Of a DNA stretch of 14,193 nt, positions 14,052 through 14,193 are shown one piece after another. Every line of letters starts with the position of its first letter. Within the stretch, counting starts at the first letter, position 1. The notes under the pieces were generated by a model. That model was not told the origin of the DNA. It saw only the letters and a list, made by a program, of their open reading frames with translations, and did not search any database. Position numbers and translations under genes: made by a program. Source of the stretch: Schwartzia sp. (in: firmicutes) (lineage in GTDB: Bacteria > Bacillota > Negativicutes > Selenomonadales > Selenomonadaceae); contig JAGAZS010000179.1 in the NCBI GenBank assembly GCA_017939945.1, positions 1 to 14,193 on the forward strand, read 5' to 3'.

Positions 14052-14071
14052 GCGCCGGGACGGCGCTTATT
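14052..14071 (+). terminator. Weak hairpin after mraY, possible terminator
   Basis: GCGCCG (14052-14057) and CGGCGC (14061-14066) form a perfect GC-only stem around a 3-nt loop, 3 nt after the mraY stop. The tail is only TTATT, so termination efficiency is doubtful; it may attenuate or protect the 3' end. Confidence 0.45.
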
Positions 14072-14141
14072 GAAGCAAACAGCCTGTACAAAAAAATGCG
14101 GCTTTCAGGAATGCGAATCGTATTACAATAATCCGATGCGC

Positions 14142-14165
14142 GATGCTATATATGATGCTATATAT
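14142..14165 (+). repeat. Perfect 12-bp tandem repeat in AT-rich tail
   Basis: GATGCTATATAT occurs twice head to tail (14142-14153 and 14154-14165), and a further GATGC lies at 14135-14139. The surrounding 14072-14193 is AT-rich and holds no convincing gene in the window. The repeat may be part of a promoter or an operator for a gene to the right, or a slippage product. Confidence 0.6.
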
Positions 14166-14193
14166 TTATGAAGAAAACTTTGTAATCATAAAA

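Overview
The window (14,193 bp, GC-rich with AT-rich gene borders) looks like a chromosomal segment of a Gram-negative-type Firmicute, most likely a member of the Negativicutes (Selenomonas/Megasphaera-like). This is inference from several signs: a Firmicutes-style mraZ-rsmH-ftsL ... murE-murF-mraY gene order, strong GGAGG ribosome binding sites, an [FeFe]-hydrogenase maturase (strict anaerobe), a meso-DAP type MurE, a MetA predicted to use acetyl-CoA, and several small exported proteins of unknown function. No mobile elements, CRISPR arrays, tRNAs or rRNAs were found.

Layout. (1) 1-606: a small exported protein on the minus strand (139-486) with a very clear promoter and a perfect terminator, divergent from hydF. 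(2) 627-1835: hydF, a stand-alone [FeFe]-hydrogenase maturation GTPase. (3) 1836-2016: a structured intergenic region with an extended -10 promoter, a long imperfect hairpin and a second short hairpin that contains a perfect DnaA-box 9-mer. (4) 2017-7929: a tightly packed four-gene unit on the plus strand: exported protein, metA, second exported protein with a charged helical tail, and a 1,097-residue hybrid histidine kinase with about five PAS-like segments. A strong terminator (7961-8001) closes it. (5) 8111-10097: the start of the division and cell wall (dcw) cluster: an MraZ-type operator made of three 10-nt repeats on the promoter, then mraZ, rsmH, ftsL and a strong terminator. (6) 10134-14049: murE, murF and mraY, with their own upstream promoter-like sequence. 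(7) 14050-14193: a weak hairpin, then an AT-rich tail holding a perfect 12-bp tandem repeat and no recognisable gene.

How the genes fit together. RsmH methylates 16S rRNA, FtsL is a divisome scaffold, and MurE, MurF and MraY carry out successive steps from UDP-MurNAc-dipeptide to lipid I. MraZ probably represses its own three-gene unit through the repeats over its promoter. The usual division transpeptidase gene (ftsI/pbp2/spoVD) between ftsL and murE is absent and a terminator sits there instead, so the dcw cluster is split into two transcription units. The metA unit is an unusual mix of methionine biosynthesis, two exported proteins and a multi-PAS sensor kinase; its physiological logic is not evident from sequence alone.
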